A stretch of DNA of 64,000 nt from the NCBI RefSeq assembly GCF_030551255.1, contig NZ_CP130630.1:3701501-3765500 (forward strand), in the 5' to 3' direction. How positions within the stretch are numbered: the first letter of the stretch is position 1; every line of letters starts with the position of its first letter. The position numbers and the translations under genes were made by a program. Origin of the DNA: Streptomyces sp. NL15-2K (lineage in GTDB: Bacteria; Actinomycetota; Actinomycetes; Streptomycetales; Streptomycetaceae). Positions 29,383 through 44,930 of the stretch are shown one piece after another. Below the pieces are notes generated by a model, which worked only from the letters and a program-made list of their open reading frames with translations, had not been told where the DNA came from and did no database searches.

Positions 29383-31514
29383 TGGAGGACCAGCAGCGCC
29401 AGGTCGTCCTCCGGCGGGCGCACCCCGAACTCGTGCACCAGCCGCTTGATCCGCTCCGCGATCAGCTCCGCGTCCAGCCCCGCGCACCCCGCCAGCGCCT
29501 GAGCGAGCCCGTCCTCGTCGTCGAACAGGCGTGAGCCGCTGCGCCGCTCGGTCACCCCGTCCGTCACGCACAGCAGGCTGTCGCCGGACCGCAGCTCGAA
29601 GGTCTCGCTGGTGTACGTCGCGTCCTCGATCACCCCGAGGAGGGTCTGCGGCTGCGCGGCCGTACCGACCTCGCCGCCCGCTCCGAGGAGCAGCGGCAGG
29701 GGATGTCCGGCGGAGGCGAGGGTGCAGCGCACGCCGCCGTCGAAGGGCGCCAGTTCGCCGTAGAGGAGGGAGAGGAAGCGGGTCTGCGGGCCGTCCCCGG
29801 CGGACGGCGGCCGGCCGCCCGCGGAGGCCAGCGCGCGGGCGGCGGCGTCCGCGGCCTCCGTCGCGTCGTCGAGGAGCAGCTGGTTGAGGCGGTCGAGGAC
29901 GTCGGCGACGCGGTAGCCCTCGCGGGCCAGCAGCCGCAGCCAGGGCCGGGCGAGGCCGATGACCACGGCGGCCTCGGGTCCCTTGCCCTGGACGTCGCCC
30001 ACGGCGAAGCACCAGCGGCCGTCGCCGGCCGGGAAGAGGTCGTAGAAGTCGCCGCTGGGCCCGCCCTTGTCGCACGGCTCGTAGACCAGGGCGCTGCGCA
30101 TCCCGGGGATCTCGGCGACCGCGCCGGGCAGCAGTCCGCGCTGCAGTACGGCGCTGATGGTGGCCTGTCGCGCGTACTGGCGGGCGGCGCCGATGGCGAG
30201 CGCGACCCGGCGGCTGAGGTCCTCCACGAGCCCGGTGATCTCGTCGGGGAAGCGGTCGGGCCCGGACCGTCCGATGACCAGGGTGCCGAGCGGGCGGCCG
30301 CCGGCCGTCAGGCGGTAGGCGAGCGCGCAGCCGCGGGTGCCGTGCGGGCCCAGTGCCTCGCCGGGCCAGGGGAAGGGGGCGGGGGCGGGTCCGGCCCGTA
30401 ACGTCTGGGGGGCGTGCGGTGGCTCCTTCTCCAGGACCCGGCGCAGCTCCTCGATGCGGTTCTCGCTGCTGTGCCACACGCGGGCGAGCCGGGGCCCGGT
30501 TCCGCCGGCGCCGTCGGCCGCCCAGCCCCCGCGGCCCGTGACCTCATCCTCCAGCCACACCGCGCACCAGTCGGCCAGCCGGGGCACGATCAGCTGTCCG
30601 GCGAGGGCGGCCACCAGGTTCTCGTCGAGCTGTCCGGCGAGCAGGTCGGAGGCCTCGGCGAGGAAGGACAGGGCGCCGCGGCCGAGCCAGTCCCGGTCGC
30701 GCTCGGCGCGTTGGGGGTATCCCCGCTCGTGGGCGGTCGAGGGTGGGGGCGGCTCGGGGGCGAGTATCTCGGCGACGCGCAGTCCGCGCTCGAGGGCGCG
30801 CTCCCCGGCGTAGGCCTGGATCCCGTCGGCGGCTTCCTTGCCCTCGGCGGGCAGCCGCGCCCACACCGTCTTGGCGCCGGTGCGGTAGGTGATGCCCCAG
30901 GACTCGGCGAGCGTGGCGACGAGCCGCAGGCCGCGTCCGTACTCGGGGGTGTCGTGCGGCGCTTCGGCGGGGCTGTCGCGCGGGGCGCGGGAGGGGTGGT
31001 GGTCCAGGACCTCGAGGACGAGGGCGCCCGTCTCCGGCTCCAGCCGGCAGTCCAGCTCGACGTCGGTGCCCGCGTGCACGATGGCGTTGGTGACGAGTTC
31101 GCTGACCACGAGCAGGGCGTCGTCGGCCAGGCGGTCGGTGAGGTGCTCGGTGCCGGGCAGGCCGCGTTCGGCCCATTCGGCGAGCGTGCCGCGCAGGAGC
31201 GCGCGGGCGGCGCCGGGCGCGAAGGGGCTTCCGGACAGGGTCGCGTGCGCCTCGGCGCGGGGGTGTGCGTCGGCGTGCGGTGGCGCGTCGGGGTGTCGTG
31301 GCGCGTCGGCGCGGCCGTGCGCCTCGGTGTGCGCGGGCGCGTCTGCGCAGGCGTGCGCTGGCGTGTCGGCGCAGGCGTGCGCGGGCGCGTCGGCGCAGGC
31401 GTGCGCGGGCGCGTCTGCTTGTTGCTGCGCCTCGGCGGGCGGGCGCGCGCCCCCGGGCCCAGGCGCATCAGAGGCACGGGAGACGTTCTCCCGTTGCGTC
31501 GGAATGGGCCCCAT
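29373..31514 (-). CDS. SpoIIE/RsbU-type PP2C phosphatase with anti-sigma-like kinase and GAF domains
   Basis: A 713-residue regulator. Residues 1-95 are Ala/His/Asp-rich with an ADAPAHAC octapeptide repeat. Residues about 100-225 form an RsbW-type ATPase domain (LVVSELVTNAIVHAG, YGRGLRLVATLAESWG). A GAF-like region follows (about 270-430), and a PP2C domain ends the protein (GPSGDFYDLF, VGDVQGKG, TDGVTE, PEDDLALLVL). Such proteins switch anti-anti-sigma factors in partner-switching stress signalling. ATG follows GGGGAG. It is divergent from a hybrid kinase, suggesting linked signalling. Confidence 0.9.
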   Translation of the reverse strand: MGPIPTQRENVSRASDAPGPGGARPPAEAQQQADAPAHACADAPAHACADTPAHACADAPAHTEAHGRADAPRHPDAPPHADAHPRAEAHATLSGSPFAPGAARALLRGTLAEWAERGLPGTEHLTDRLADDALLVVSELVTNAIVHAGTDVELDCRLEPETGALVLEVLDHHPSRAPRDSPAEAPHDTPEYGRGLRLVATLAESWGITYRTGAKTVWARLPAEGKEAADGIQAYAGERALERGLRVAEILAPEPPPPSTAHERGYPQRAERDRDWLGRGALSFLAEASDLLAGQLDENLVAALAGQLIVPRLADWCAVWLEDEVTGRGGWAADGAGGTGPRLARVWHSSENRIEELRRVLEKEPPHAPQTLRAGPAPAPFPWPGEALGPHGTRGCALAYRLTAGGRPLGTLVIGRSGPDRFPDEITGLVEDLSRRVALAIGAARQYARQATISAVLQRGLLPGAVAEIPGMRSALVYEPCDKGGPSGDFYDLFPAGDGRWCFAVGDVQGKGPEAAVVIGLARPWLRLLAREGYRVADVLDRLNQLLLDDATEAADAAARALASAGGRPPSAGDGPQTRFLSLLYGELAPFDGGVRCTLASAGHPLPLLLGAGGEVGTAAQPQTLLGVIEDATYTSETFELRSGDSLLCVTDGVTERRSGSRLFDDEDGLAQALAGCAGLDAELIAERIKRLVHEFGVRPPEDDLALLVLQAE
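31331..31418. repeat. 24-bp coding minisatellite in the phosphatase gene
   Basis: Three full 24-bp copies (31331-31402) and a partial fourth encode the ADAPAHAC octapeptide repeats near the phosphatase N-terminus. The unit contains GCGCGGGCGCGTC and GCGCAGGCGT. In-frame unit size means copy-number change would alter linker length without breaking the protein. Confidence 0.8.
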
Positions 31515-31616
31515 GGACAGCTCCCCGAGCGGTTCGTACGAATACGCCTCAGTCGATGCCGACAGAGTGACAGACTGGCCACGCCCATAAGCACCGAGTT
31601 ACCGAAGTGGGCCGCC

Positions 31617-35737
<4,121 letters not shown>

Positions 35738-35741
<4 letters not shown>

Positions 35742-36268
35742 GCACCGAGGGCATACCCGACGAACGCGCCGGCATCCTCCTGGTCGACGACATGGAGGAC
35801 AACCTGATCGCGCTGGAGGCCGTCCTGGGCTCCCTCAACGAACGGCTCGTCCGCGCACGTTCGGGCGAGGAGGCGATGAAGGCACTGCTGCGGCAGCAGT
35901 TCGCCGTCGTCCTGCTCGACGTGCGCATGCCGGGCATGGACGGCTTCGAGACCGCCGCGAACATCAAACGGCTCGATCAGACCAAGGACGTCCCGATCAT
36001 CTTCCTGACCGGAGCGGACGACTCCGGCTACGCGTTCCGGGGCTACGCGACGGGAGCGGCCGACTACCTGACCAAGCCGTTCGATCCATGGGTGCTACGG
36101 GCGAAGGTGAGCGTGTTCCTGGACCTGCACCGGAAGAGCCGGCACCTGGAGCGGTTGCTGGCATTTCTGGAGGCCCAGCTGGCGGGGGACGACCCTCCGG
36201 ACGTACCGGCACTGCGCACACAGGTCAGGGAGATACGTCAGCTGGTGAACAGGGGGCGAGGTACCTAA
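35738..36268 (+). CDS. Response regulator, single receiver domain plus coiled coil
   Basis: A 176-residue protein: receiver domain (residues 10-130; LLVDDMEDN, phospho-acceptor Asp in LLDVRMPGMDG, LTGADDS, Lys in LTKPFDP) and a C-terminal helical tail (HRKSRHLERLLAFLEAQL) without DNA-binding or output enzyme domain. It overlaps the hybrid kinase by 4 nt, so it is the partner receiver, probably acting in a phosphorelay or by protein contact. The layout resembles OsaB next to OsaA, but the match is by organisation only. Confidence 0.88.
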
Positions 36269-36284
36269 GCCCCCCGGCCACCTC

Positions 36285-38159
<1,875 letters not shown>

Positions 38160-38262
38160 GACATCCTCCGGGGCCCGCGACGACGCGGCTGGCTCAGTGC
38201 GGCTGGTTTCACTCACGCGCTATATCACTCGCACGCTGTAATCGCTCACGCGCTCTTGTTTA

Positions 38263-38272
38263 ACTCGCGAGT
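38263..38272. promoter_or_regulatory. Candidate operator upstream of the acyl-CoA synthetase gene
   Basis: ACTCGCGAGT is a perfect 10-bp palindrome inside a more A/T-rich stretch about 105 bp upstream of the chosen start. TetR-type fatty-acid regulators bind short palindromes of this sort. A second inverted repeat, GCGTAAGG (38314-38321) and CCTTACGC (38354-38361), lies further upstream. Function is a guess. Confidence 0.3.
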
Positions 38273-38471
38273 AACTCTCGAGCAGGGATCAGAGTAAAGC
38301 GCGACCGCCCGCCGCGTAAGGGCCCGCGCCCTGTCACTTCCAACAGAGAGCGACCTTACGCACGCGTAGGGGCCCGCCGCACTTTGTACGACGAACCCCT
38401 GTTGTACCCGGTTTGCCGGGGTAACCCGCGGTAGCACGCGATCCCGTGCTGTTACTTCGTGCTCTTGGCCG

Positions 38472-40340
38472 TTACTTCTTGCTCTTGCCCGACCCCGCGC
38501 TGTCATCACTGCTCAGAACGGCGATGAAAGCCTCCTGCGGAACCTCCACGGAACCCACCATCTTCATCCGCTTCTTGCCTTCCTTCTGCTTCTCCAGCAA
38601 CTTCCGCTTACGGGAGATGTCACCGCCGTAGCACTTGGCGAGGACGTCCTTGCGGATGGCGCGGATGGTCTCGCGGGCGATCACCCGGGAACCGATGGCG
38701 GCCTGGATGGGCACCTCGAAGGCCTGCCGCGGGATGAGCTCGCGCAGCTTGGCGACGAGCCGCACACCGTACGCGTACGCCGCGTCCTTGTGGGTGATCG
38801 CCGAGAAGGCGTCCACCTTGTCGCCGTGCAACAGGATGTCGACCTTGACCAGGCTGGAGGTCTGCTCGCCGGTGGGCTCGTAGTCCAAAGACGCGTATCC
38901 GCGCGTCTTCGACTTCAGCTGGTCGAAGAAGTCGAAGACGATCTCGGCGAGCGGGAGGGTGTAGCGGATCTCGACCCGGTCCTCGGAGAGGTAGTCCATG
39001 CCGAGCAGGACACCGCGCCGGGTCTGGCACAGCTCCATGATCGAACCGATGAACTCGCTGGGCGCCAGGATCGTGGCCCGCACGACCGGCTCGTAGACCT
39101 CCGAGATCTTCCCCTCGGGGAACTCGCTCGGGTTGGTGACCGTGTGCTCGGTGCCGTCCTCCATGAGGACGCGGTAGACCACGTTCGGCGCGGTGGCGAT
39201 GAGGTCGAGCCCGAACTCGCGCTCCAGCCGTTCGCGGATCACGTCGAGGTGCAGCAGGCCCAGGAAGCCGACGCGGAAGCCGAAGCCGAGGGCGGCGGAG
39301 GTCTCCGGCTCGTAGACCAGCGCGGCGTCGTTGAGCTGCAGCTTGTCGAGGGCGTCGCGCAGCTCGGGGTAGTCGGAGCCGTCCAGCGGATACAGACCCG
39401 AGAAGACCATCGGCTTGGGGTCCTTGTAGCCGCCGAGCGCCTCGGTGGCGCCCTTGTGCAGGCTGGTGATCGTGTCACCGACCTTGGACTGCCGGACGTC
39501 CTTCACACCGGTGATGATGTAGCCGACCTCGCCGACGCCGAGACCGTCGGCGGACAGCATCTCGGGCGAGTTGGTCCCGATCTCGAGCAGCTCATGGGTG
39601 GCGTTGGTGGACATCATCCGGATGCGCTCGCGCTTGTTGAGCTGGCCGTCGATGACTCGTACGTAGGTGACCACACCCCGGTAGGAGTCGTAGACGGAGT
39701 CGAAGATCATCGCGCGGGCGGGGGCGTCGGCGGCGCCGATCGGAGGCGGGACCTCGGCGACGACCTTGTCGAGCAGCGCCTCGACGCCCAGGCCGGTCTT
39801 GGCGGAGACCTTCAGCACGTCGTCGGGGTCGCAGCCGATGAGGTTGGCGAGTTCCTCGGAGAACTTCTCCGGTTGGGCGGCCGGCAAGTCGATCTTGTTC
39901 AGTACGGGGATGATCTTGAGGTCGTTCTCCATCGCCAGGTAGAGGTTGGCGAGGGTCTGGGCCTCGATACCCTGGGCCGCGTCGACCAGGAGGACGGTCC
40001 CCTCGCAGGCTGCGAGCGACCGCGAGACCTCGTACGTGAAGTCGACGTGGCCCGGGGTGTCGATCATGTTGAGGATGTGCGTGGTGCCCTTGTCCTCGGT
40101 GGGCGCCCAGGGCAGGCGCACGGCCTGTGACTTGATCGTGATGCCGCGCTCACGCTCGATGTCCATGCGGTCGAGGTACTGAGCACGCATCTGCCGCTGC
40201 TCGACCACTCCGGTCAGCTGGAGCATCCGGTCGGCGAGCGTGGACTTGCCGTGGTCGATGTGCGCGATGATGCAGAAGTTGCGGATCAGAGCCGGGTCGG
40301 TACGGCTCGGTTCGGGCACATGGCTAGGGATCGCGGGCAC
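38472..40340 (-). CDS. lepA: Elongation factor 4 (LepA), back-translocase GTPase
   Basis: A 622-residue translation GTPase. G1 is [10 protein letters not shown]2 includes [10 protein letters not shown]3 is DTPGHVDF and G4 is NKIDLP. The C-terminal LepA-specific region ends in a Lys-rich KSKK tail. LepA acts on stalled or mistranslocated ribosomes. GTG at 40340 ([12 protein letters not shown]) is preferred over upstream ATGs because it matches the usual Streptomyces start and has AGGA upstream. It is divergent from rpsT. Confidence 0.95.
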   Translation of the reverse strand: MPAIPSHVPEPSRTDPALIRNFCIIAHIDHGKSTLADRMLQLTGVVEQRQMRAQYLDRMDIERERGITIKSQAVRLPWAPTEDKGTTHILNMIDTPGHVDFTYEVSRSLAACEGTVLLVDAAQGIEAQTLANLYLAMENDLKIIPVLNKIDLPAAQPEKFSEELANLIGCDPDDVLKVSAKTGLGVEALLDKVVAEVPPPIGAADAPARAMIFDSVYDSYRGVVTYVRVIDGQLNKRERIRMMSTNATHELLEIGTNSPEMLSADGLGVGEVGYIITGVKDVRQSKVGDTITSLHKGATEALGGYKDPKPMVFSGLYPLDGSDYPELRDALDKLQLNDAALVYEPETSAALGFGFRVGFLGLLHLDVIRERLEREFGLDLIATAPNVVYRVLMEDGTEHTVTNPSEFPEGKISEVYEPVVRATILAPSEFIGSIMELCQTRRGVLLGMDYLSEDRVEIRYTLPLAEIVFDFFDQLKSKTRGYASLDYEPTGEQTSSLVKVDILLHGDKVDAFSAITHKDAAYAYGVRLVAKLRELIPRQAFEVPIQAAIGSRVIARETIRAIRKDVLAKCYGGDISRKRKLLEKQKEGKKRMKMVGSVEVPQEAFIAVLSSDDSAGSGKSKK

Positions 40341-40569
40341 GCAGGGTCCTGATTCTTGAGGCGTCCGCAGTGTCTGCGGTCTCGGGTCGGATCGATACGT
40401 AGCCTCCATGGTCCCACGGGCGGGGCCGTGCGACCGGTTTGGGCCGGTAGAACAGGACTGGTAGCCTGGGTGGCTGTGTCTCATGCCCTCTCAGCAGGAG
40501 GCACGTCTTCAAGAAATCATCGGCACGGGACCCATGCGGCCCCGTGCCTGAACCTGTAGAGGCTCATTC

Positions 40570-40836
40570 GTGGCGAACATCAAGTCCCAGATCAAGCGGA
40601 TCAAGACCAACGAGAAGGCTCGGCTGCGCAACAAGGCCGTCAAGTCCTCCCTGAAGACCGCGATCCGCAAGGCCCGTGAGGCCGCTGCCGCGGGTGACGT
40701 CGAGAAGGCCACCGAGTACCAGCGCATTGCCGCGCGTCAGCTCGACAAGGCCGTCTCCAAGGGCGTCATCCACAAGAACCAGGCCGCCAACAAGAAGTCG
40801 GCGCTCGCTTCGAAGGTCGCGTCCCTCAAGGGCTGA
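40570..40836 (+). CDS. rpsT: 30S ribosomal protein S20
   Basis: The 88-residue S20 begins [21 protein letters not shown] and ends [11 protein letters not shown]. It is a helical primary 16S rRNA-binding protein of the 30S body. The start is GTG, and the standard order next to lepA and holA is kept. Likely transcribed from its own promoter in the 230-bp gap shared with lepA. Confidence 0.97.
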   Translation: MANIKSQIKRIKTNEKARLRNKAVKSSLKTAIRKAREAAAAGDVEKATEYQRIAARQLDKAVSKGVIHKNQAANKKSALASKVASLKG

Positions 40837-40909
40837 ACCCCTTCTTTGATCTGACCGCCGGAAGGACCCAGGGCGGGCCCTCTCTCTTCCGCCCCCGACC
40901 CGGCACCCC

Positions 40910-40951
40910 GGATCCGCGCGCGGCCTGCGTTCGCCACGCGGGCGCGGATCC
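40910..40951 (+). terminator. Hairpin downstream of rpsT
   Basis: GGATCCGCGC (40910-40919) pairs perfectly with GCGCGGATCC (40942-40951) across a 22-nt loop, 73 bp after the rpsT stop. No T-run follows, which is common in Streptomyces. A short triplication around TTGATCAG follows it at 40956-40980. Confidence 0.55.
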
Positions 40952-40982
40952 AGCAGTTTGATCAGTTCGATCAGCTTGATAC

Positions 40983-41030
40983 GAAGGCCCCGGCGCCTCG
41001 CCCTTCCCCAGGGCGGGCGGCGGGGCCTTC
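40983..41030. terminator. Bidirectional terminator-like hairpin between rpsT and the SnoaL-like gene
   Basis: GAAGGCCCCG (40983-40992) pairs with CGGGGCCTTC (41021-41030), a perfect 10-bp stem with a GC-rich internal stem in its loop. It lies 27 bp from the stop of the convergent SnoaL-like gene and can serve both transcripts. Confidence 0.65.
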
Positions 41031-41057
41031 GGCTTGCCCTGCGGTGCCCAGCGCGCG

Positions 41058-41453
41058 TCACGACCAGAAGTCGTTGGCCTTGTCGATGTCCTGGACGCAC
41101 TCGTCGAGGTCGCTGACCTTGTCTCCGACGATCCGGAAGACGATGCTTCCTTTCTCGTCGAGGTGCTTGTCTCCCCGGTCGGCGGTGAAGCGATTCACGG
41201 AGATGGCGTGCCCGCGGCCGTCGACGAACACATCGTGCAGCTCGACCCGGAACGACCCGCCCGTCTCCGAGGAGAGCTTGCCGTAGTACTCGAGGGCCGA
41301 TTCGACCCCCTTGTGGTCCCCCGAGAGCGGGTGGGAGCCGGGTACATGGTGCGTGCAGTCCCCGGTCATTATTCCGCGGAGGGTGTCCATGTCTCCGCGC
41401 TGGAAGGCTTCGTAGCCCATGCGGACGAGCGCGGCGTGCGGGTGTTCAGCCAT
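41058..41453 (-). CDS. SnoaL-like/NTF2-fold protein
   Basis: A 131-residue protein with the start MAEHPHAALVRMGYEAFQRGDMDTLRGIM and a later HDVFVDGRGHAISVNRFTADRG strand pair, typical of the SnoaL_3/NTF2-like fold. These are small alpha+beta barrels binding hydrophobic ligands or acting as isomerases or hydrolases; function here is unknown. AAGGTGG precedes the ATG. The 5' side borders the TnpB-like gene, whose stop is about 90 bp away. Confidence 0.78.
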   Translation of the reverse strand: MAEHPHAALVRMGYEAFQRGDMDTLRGIMTGDCTHHVPGSHPLSGDHKGVESALEYYGKLSSETGGSFRVELHDVFVDGRGHAISVNRFTADRGDKHLDEKGSIVFRIVGDKVSDLDECVQDIDKANDFWS

Positions 41454-41540
41454 GGCGACGCGCCACCTTTCGCAATTCCGGTGATTACGGCTGATACGCC
41501 TGATTCTCCCTTACCGCCGCCGCTGGGGAACCTACCGTTC

Positions 41541-43169
41541 CTAAAGACTGAGCGGGAGTGAGTCCTGTCGCCAGAACTCATGCTCAGCCGAACGCCCCGA
41601 ACGGTGTTGGGCGTTCTGGTCCACCGCGTTCTCGCCGCGTCCGGCGCGCACGGATCGTGTCCGTGGTCCGGGGATGCGGGGGCGGTTTCCCTCACGCCCC
41701 GGGGCCACTGATTCGGCCTGGACGGTCCGATGCCCGCACCCATCGCTCCGGTGGGTGCGGGGCGGTGCCGTCCGTCGCCGGATCGGGTGCCCCAGGGCGC
41801 GCCTGCCGATCGCCACGGCGGCCGCGTCGTGGCGAGTGGTCTTCCTGGTGTTGGTGGTGAGGGGCTTCTGCCAGTGCTGGGCGCCCCACTTGGAGGTGTA
41901 GGCCGGGTCGACGGCGACGATGGTGATGCCGAGTTCGGCCGCCATGGACACCAGCCGGGCCCGCAGCCGGGAGGTGGGCATGCCGGAGATGAGCTTGCGG
42001 AACCTTTTACGGCGGCCGTGCTTCTCCCGGGTCTTCTCCGCTTGGAAGTCGAGGTCTTCGACCGCGACCGCGAGGCTGCGGCGTTTGGCCCAGTGCAGCA
42101 GGCGGATGAGGGCGTGCCTCACCTGCGCGTCGCGGTGGCCGGCGGTGCCGGACAGGTCGTAGCCGAACCGGAGCGGTGCGCCGACGGGGTTGCCGTGCTG
42201 GTCGAGGCGCCAGGCAGCGAGATGGTCGGCGTTGGTGTCCACGCCGACCAGCCCGCCCGCGCGGGCCGCCTCCAGCGGCACCATCTGGACCGGCGGGAGC
42301 GTCCATGACGCGGTCAGGTACCAGCGACCCCGCTGCACGTCTTCGTGGATGCGGTAGGCCACGGCCCGGTTGGCGGTGACCCGGTCACGCCACTGCTCGC
42401 CCCGGTGCGAAAAGCTCACGCGGGCGGCGAGGACGTACCGGCCGTGCGGCGCGTTCGCCAGGTGCGCCAGTGGCGCTGGGAGCTTGATAGATACCTCGCC
42501 GTCGTCGGTGACGCGGATGGTCTCGTTGCCGTACCGCTTCCCGGACTCGCCGTCGGCCTGGAGGAACCGCCGCCCGGCCTCCCACCGGGCGCGCCACCCG
42601 ACCTCGGTAAGCTGCGCTTCCTGGAGGTGGTGGCGAGTGTTCAGCAGCCGCTTGCCGCCACGCACCACGCGTACCCGCCCGGCCTCACGGTCGGCCCGGA
42701 CCGTGTCGAGTCGGTCTTCGAGCACGTGCAGGCGGCGGGACTTGGCGAACCACTCCTGCCTGCTGCGGTAGCCGCCCGGCGCCTGCTTGGTGCCCTTCTC
42801 GCCGATGGGCCGGGACAGTCGGTGCGAGATCGTCTCGATCCCGGCTTCCAGGCTCCGGATGTGCGTGTGCTGGCCGCGCCGGGCGAGCGCCCACTGATCG
42901 TGGGTGGCCTTGGTGATGCTGCCTGCCCAGCGCGACGTGGACTCCTCGGTCAGGACACGCTTACGCTGCGCCCACTGCTCGGTGTCGTGCTCCAGACCGG
43001 CCGCGCACCGCGCCTTCAGATCACGGGAAGCAAGCGAACCGAGCAGGTCGCCGACCAGGCGAAGCACCTTCTCGTCCCCAGCGGTCAGGCCCTTGAACCG
43101 GGTACGGATCGCGACCCCCGAGGGACCGGGCACCACGAACGGCGCCACCACCTCCCGCAGCCCACCCAC
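41541..43169 (-). CDS. TnpB-like RuvC nuclease-family protein, no adjacent TnpA
   Basis: A 542-residue IS200/IS605 TnpB-related protein. Counting the GTG at 43169 as residue 1, the RuvC acids are visible: Asp311 (VGVDTNADH), Glu371 (AVAVEDLDF) and Asp448 (TRHDAAAVAIG). The zinc-ribbon cysteines that lie between the last two acids in typical TnpB are missing, replaced by a Trp/Lys/Arg-rich segment (TSKWGAQHWQKPL). The C-terminus is an Arg/Pro-rich tail. TnpB proteins are RNA-guided nucleases using RNA from the element end. No TnpA lies nearby, so this copy is solo. The exact start is uncertain. Confidence 0.85.
   Translation of the reverse strand: MGGLREVVAPFVVPGPSGVAIRTRFKGLTAGDEKVLRLVGDLLGSLASRDLKARCAAGLEHDTEQWAQRKRVLTEESTSRWAGSITKATHDQWALARRGQHTHIRSLEAGIETISHRLSRPIGEKGTKQAPGGYRSRQEWFAKSRRLHVLEDRLDTVRADREAGRVRVVRGGKRLLNTRHHLQEAQLTEVGWRARWEAGRRFLQADGESGKRYGNETIRVTDDGEVSIKLPAPLAHLANAPHGRYVLAARVSFSHRGEQWRDRVTANRAVAYRIHEDVQRGRWYLTASWTLPPVQMVPLEAARAGGLVGVDTNADHLAAWRLDQHGNPVGAPLRFGYDLSGTAGHRDAQVRHALIRLLHWAKRRSLAVAVEDLDFQAEKTREKHGRRKRFRKLISGMPTSRLRARLVSMAAELGITIVAVDPAYTSKWGAQHWQKPLTTNTRKTTRHDAAAVAIGRRALGHPIRRRTAPPRTHRSDGCGHRTVQAESVAPGREGNRPRIPGPRTRSVRAGRGENAVDQNAQHRSGRSAEHEFWRQDSLPLSL
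41548..41587. repeat. Imperfect hairpin at the 3' end of the TnpB-like gene
   Basis: CTGAGC (41548-41553) pairs with GCTCAG (41582-41587), and the inner GAGT pairs with ACTC. It overlaps the last codons of the gene, where IS200/IS605 elements carry subterminal hairpins and where the guide RNA of TnpB is encoded. A second inverted pair, AACGCCC and GGGCGTT, follows at about 41590-41615. Confidence 0.45.
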
Positions 43170-43352
43170 CCCGTCACCCCCCCGGCCCGGTATCGAAGAA
43201 ATCCCTCACCACACCAACGACCACCACCAGCGAAGGTCACGCATTCGACGCAAGAACTCCCGTTCCCCGCCGGAGAGCATGCCTGACGCTGCCGGGAGGC
43301 TCACTCATACGCGCCAGAACACGCTCAAGTACCGTCGATCCCCACCTGCTCA

Positions 43353-44342
43353 CTACCCCCGCCCCCTCGACCGAGCCGCCCGCGCAATCGTCACAACCGC
43401 CTTCTCCAGGGCGTACTCAGGATCGTCCCCGCCACCCTTCACCCCGGCATCGGCCTCGGCCACGGCCCGCAACGCCACAGCCACCCCGTCCGGAGTCCAC
43501 CCCCGCATCTGCTGCCGCACCCGGTCGATCTTCCAGGGCGGCATCCCCAGCTCCCGCGCGAGATCCGCCGGCCGCCCGCCACGCGCCGACGACAGCTTCC
43601 CGATGGCCCGCACGCCCTGGGCGAGGGCGCTGGTGATCAGCACGGGCGCCACGCCGGTGGCCAGCGACCACCGCAGCGCCTCCAGCGCCTCGGCGGCCCG
43701 CCCCTCCACGGCCCGGTCGGCCACAGTGAAGCTCGACGCCTCGGCCCGCCCGGTGTAGTACCGTCCGACGACGGCCTCGTCGATGGTGCCCTCGACATCG
43801 GCGACCAGCTGGGACACGGCCGACGCCAGCTCCCGCAGATCGCTGCCGATGGCGTCCACGAGCGCCTGGCAGGCCTCGGGGGTGGCGGACCTGCCGACCG
43901 CCCGGAACTCCCCCCGCACGAACGCCAGCCGGTCCGCCGGCTTCGTCATCTTGGGGCACGCCACCTCCCGCGCCCCGGCCTTGCGCGCGGCATCGAGCAG
44001 GCCCTTGCCCTTGGCTGCGCCCGCATGCAGCAGCACGAGGGTGATCTCCTCGGCGGGCGCCCCGAGATACGCCTTCACGTCCTTGATCGTGTCGGCCGGC
44101 AGATCCTGCGCATTGCGTACGACGACGACCTTCCGCTCCGCGAAGAGCGACGGGCTCGTCAGCTCGGCGAGTGTCCCGGGATGCAGCTGGTCCGGGGTCA
44201 GGTCACGTACGTCCGTGTCGGCGTCGGCGGCCTTGGCGGCGGCCACCACCTCCTGCACGGCACGGTCGAGCAGAAGGTCCTCCTGGCCCACGGCAACAGT
44301 CACCGGGGCGAGAGGGTCGTCATTCGCAGTCTTCCTGGCCAT
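43353..44342 (-). CDS. holA: DNA polymerase III delta subunit
   Basis: A 329-residue clamp-loader delta subunit. Features are VAVGQEDLLLDRAVQEVVAAAKA at the start, LTSPSLFAERKVVVVRNAQ (beta-clamp opening region) and the C-terminal helical part KIDRVRQQMRGWTPDGVAVAL. The ATG giving MARKTANDDPLAP is chosen; two further in-frame ATGs upstream are possible. It normally follows rpsT in Streptomyces; here the SnoaL-like and TnpB-like genes intervene. Confidence 0.93.
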   Translation of the reverse strand: MARKTANDDPLAPVTVAVGQEDLLLDRAVQEVVAAAKAADADTDVRDLTPDQLHPGTLAELTSPSLFAERKVVVVRNAQDLPADTIKDVKAYLGAPAEEITLVLLHAGAAKGKGLLDAARKAGAREVACPKMTKPADRLAFVRGEFRAVGRSATPEACQALVDAIGSDLRELASAVSQLVADVEGTIDEAVVGRYYTGRAEASSFTVADRAVEGRAAEALEALRWSLATGVAPVLITSALAQGVRAIGKLSSARGGRPADLARELGMPPWKIDRVRQQMRGWTPDGVAVALRAVAEADAGVKGGGDDPEYALEKAVVTIARAARSRGRG

Positions 44343-44471
44343 CGCGTAAAGCATCCCATGGGCCACTGACAACGGCGCCGGCCGCCGTCGGCGTAGCTAC
44401 GCTCGGCGGATCCGCCGCAGCCGCGGCCAGTCGCATGCCGCCATAGCCGCGGGCACCCGCATGCCGCCATA

Positions 44472-44570
44472 GCTGCGGGCAGTCGTGCCGCTGGGGCGGC
44501 ACGGGTGGGCGCAGCGGCACCCCGTCAGCGCCGGGCAGCGCGACCCACCCCCGCCCAGCACCACCGCTGG
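44472..44570. repeat. Dispersed intergenic repeat, family B copy 2
   Basis: This matches 17219-17318 block by block: GCTGCGGGCAGTCGTGCCGC, GGGGCGGC, AGCGGCACCCCG, and GCGACCCACCCCCGCCCAGC. Just before it, a segment around GCATGCCGCCATAGC is repeated twice in tandem (44434-44475). It is located between holA and a small gene, with no coding content. Confidence 0.75.
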
Positions 44571-44638
44571 GCAAGCCGAAAGCAAGCCGCACGCTGATCA
44601 CCCAACGTCCCCGCCCCGGCCCGGCCCGCCCCGCAGGG

Positions 44639-44884
44639 CTACGGCTCCTCCCGCCAACCCTCCCACTCCCCCACAAACTCATCCAGCTCCCCCGGATCCA
44701 ACCGCTCCCCCTCATCCCGCAGCACAACAAGCCACTGCGCATCCTCCGCATCGTCCTCCCCTGCCAACGCATCCCGCACCAGCCACGGCTCCTCATCGAT
44801 CCCGAACCGCTCCCCGAGCGCCTCCGCCACCTCCTCCGCGGCATCACGGTCGGGCAGCACCAGCACATGTCTCACATCACTCAC
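44639..44884 (-). CDS. Small acidic hypothetical protein
   Basis: An 81-residue acidic protein from the GTG at 44884: MSDVRHVLVLPDRDAAEEV, then EEPWLVRDALAGEDDAEDAQWLVVLRD and a Trp/Glu-rich end. It resembles small alpha-beta proteins found near holA in Streptomyces; I do not recognise a domain. The longer frame to 44971 is Cys/Gly-rich and overlaps the NAT gene start region, so the shorter start is preferred. The ribosome binding site is weak. Confidence 0.55.
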   Translation of the reverse strand: MSDVRHVLVLPDRDAAEEVAEALGERFGIDEEPWLVRDALAGEDDAEDAQWLVVLRDEGERLDPGELDEFVGEWEGWREEP

Positions 44885-44930
44885 GCGGCCATTTTCCGAC
44901 ACCCCCACACCACCCCGACCACAGCCCGAG

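Noticed and set aside
30414..31616. Long plus-strand extension of the hybrid kinase frame
   Set aside because: It runs antisense through the phosphatase gene and gives Gly/Ala/Arg-rich sequence without domains; the kinase starts at 31617.
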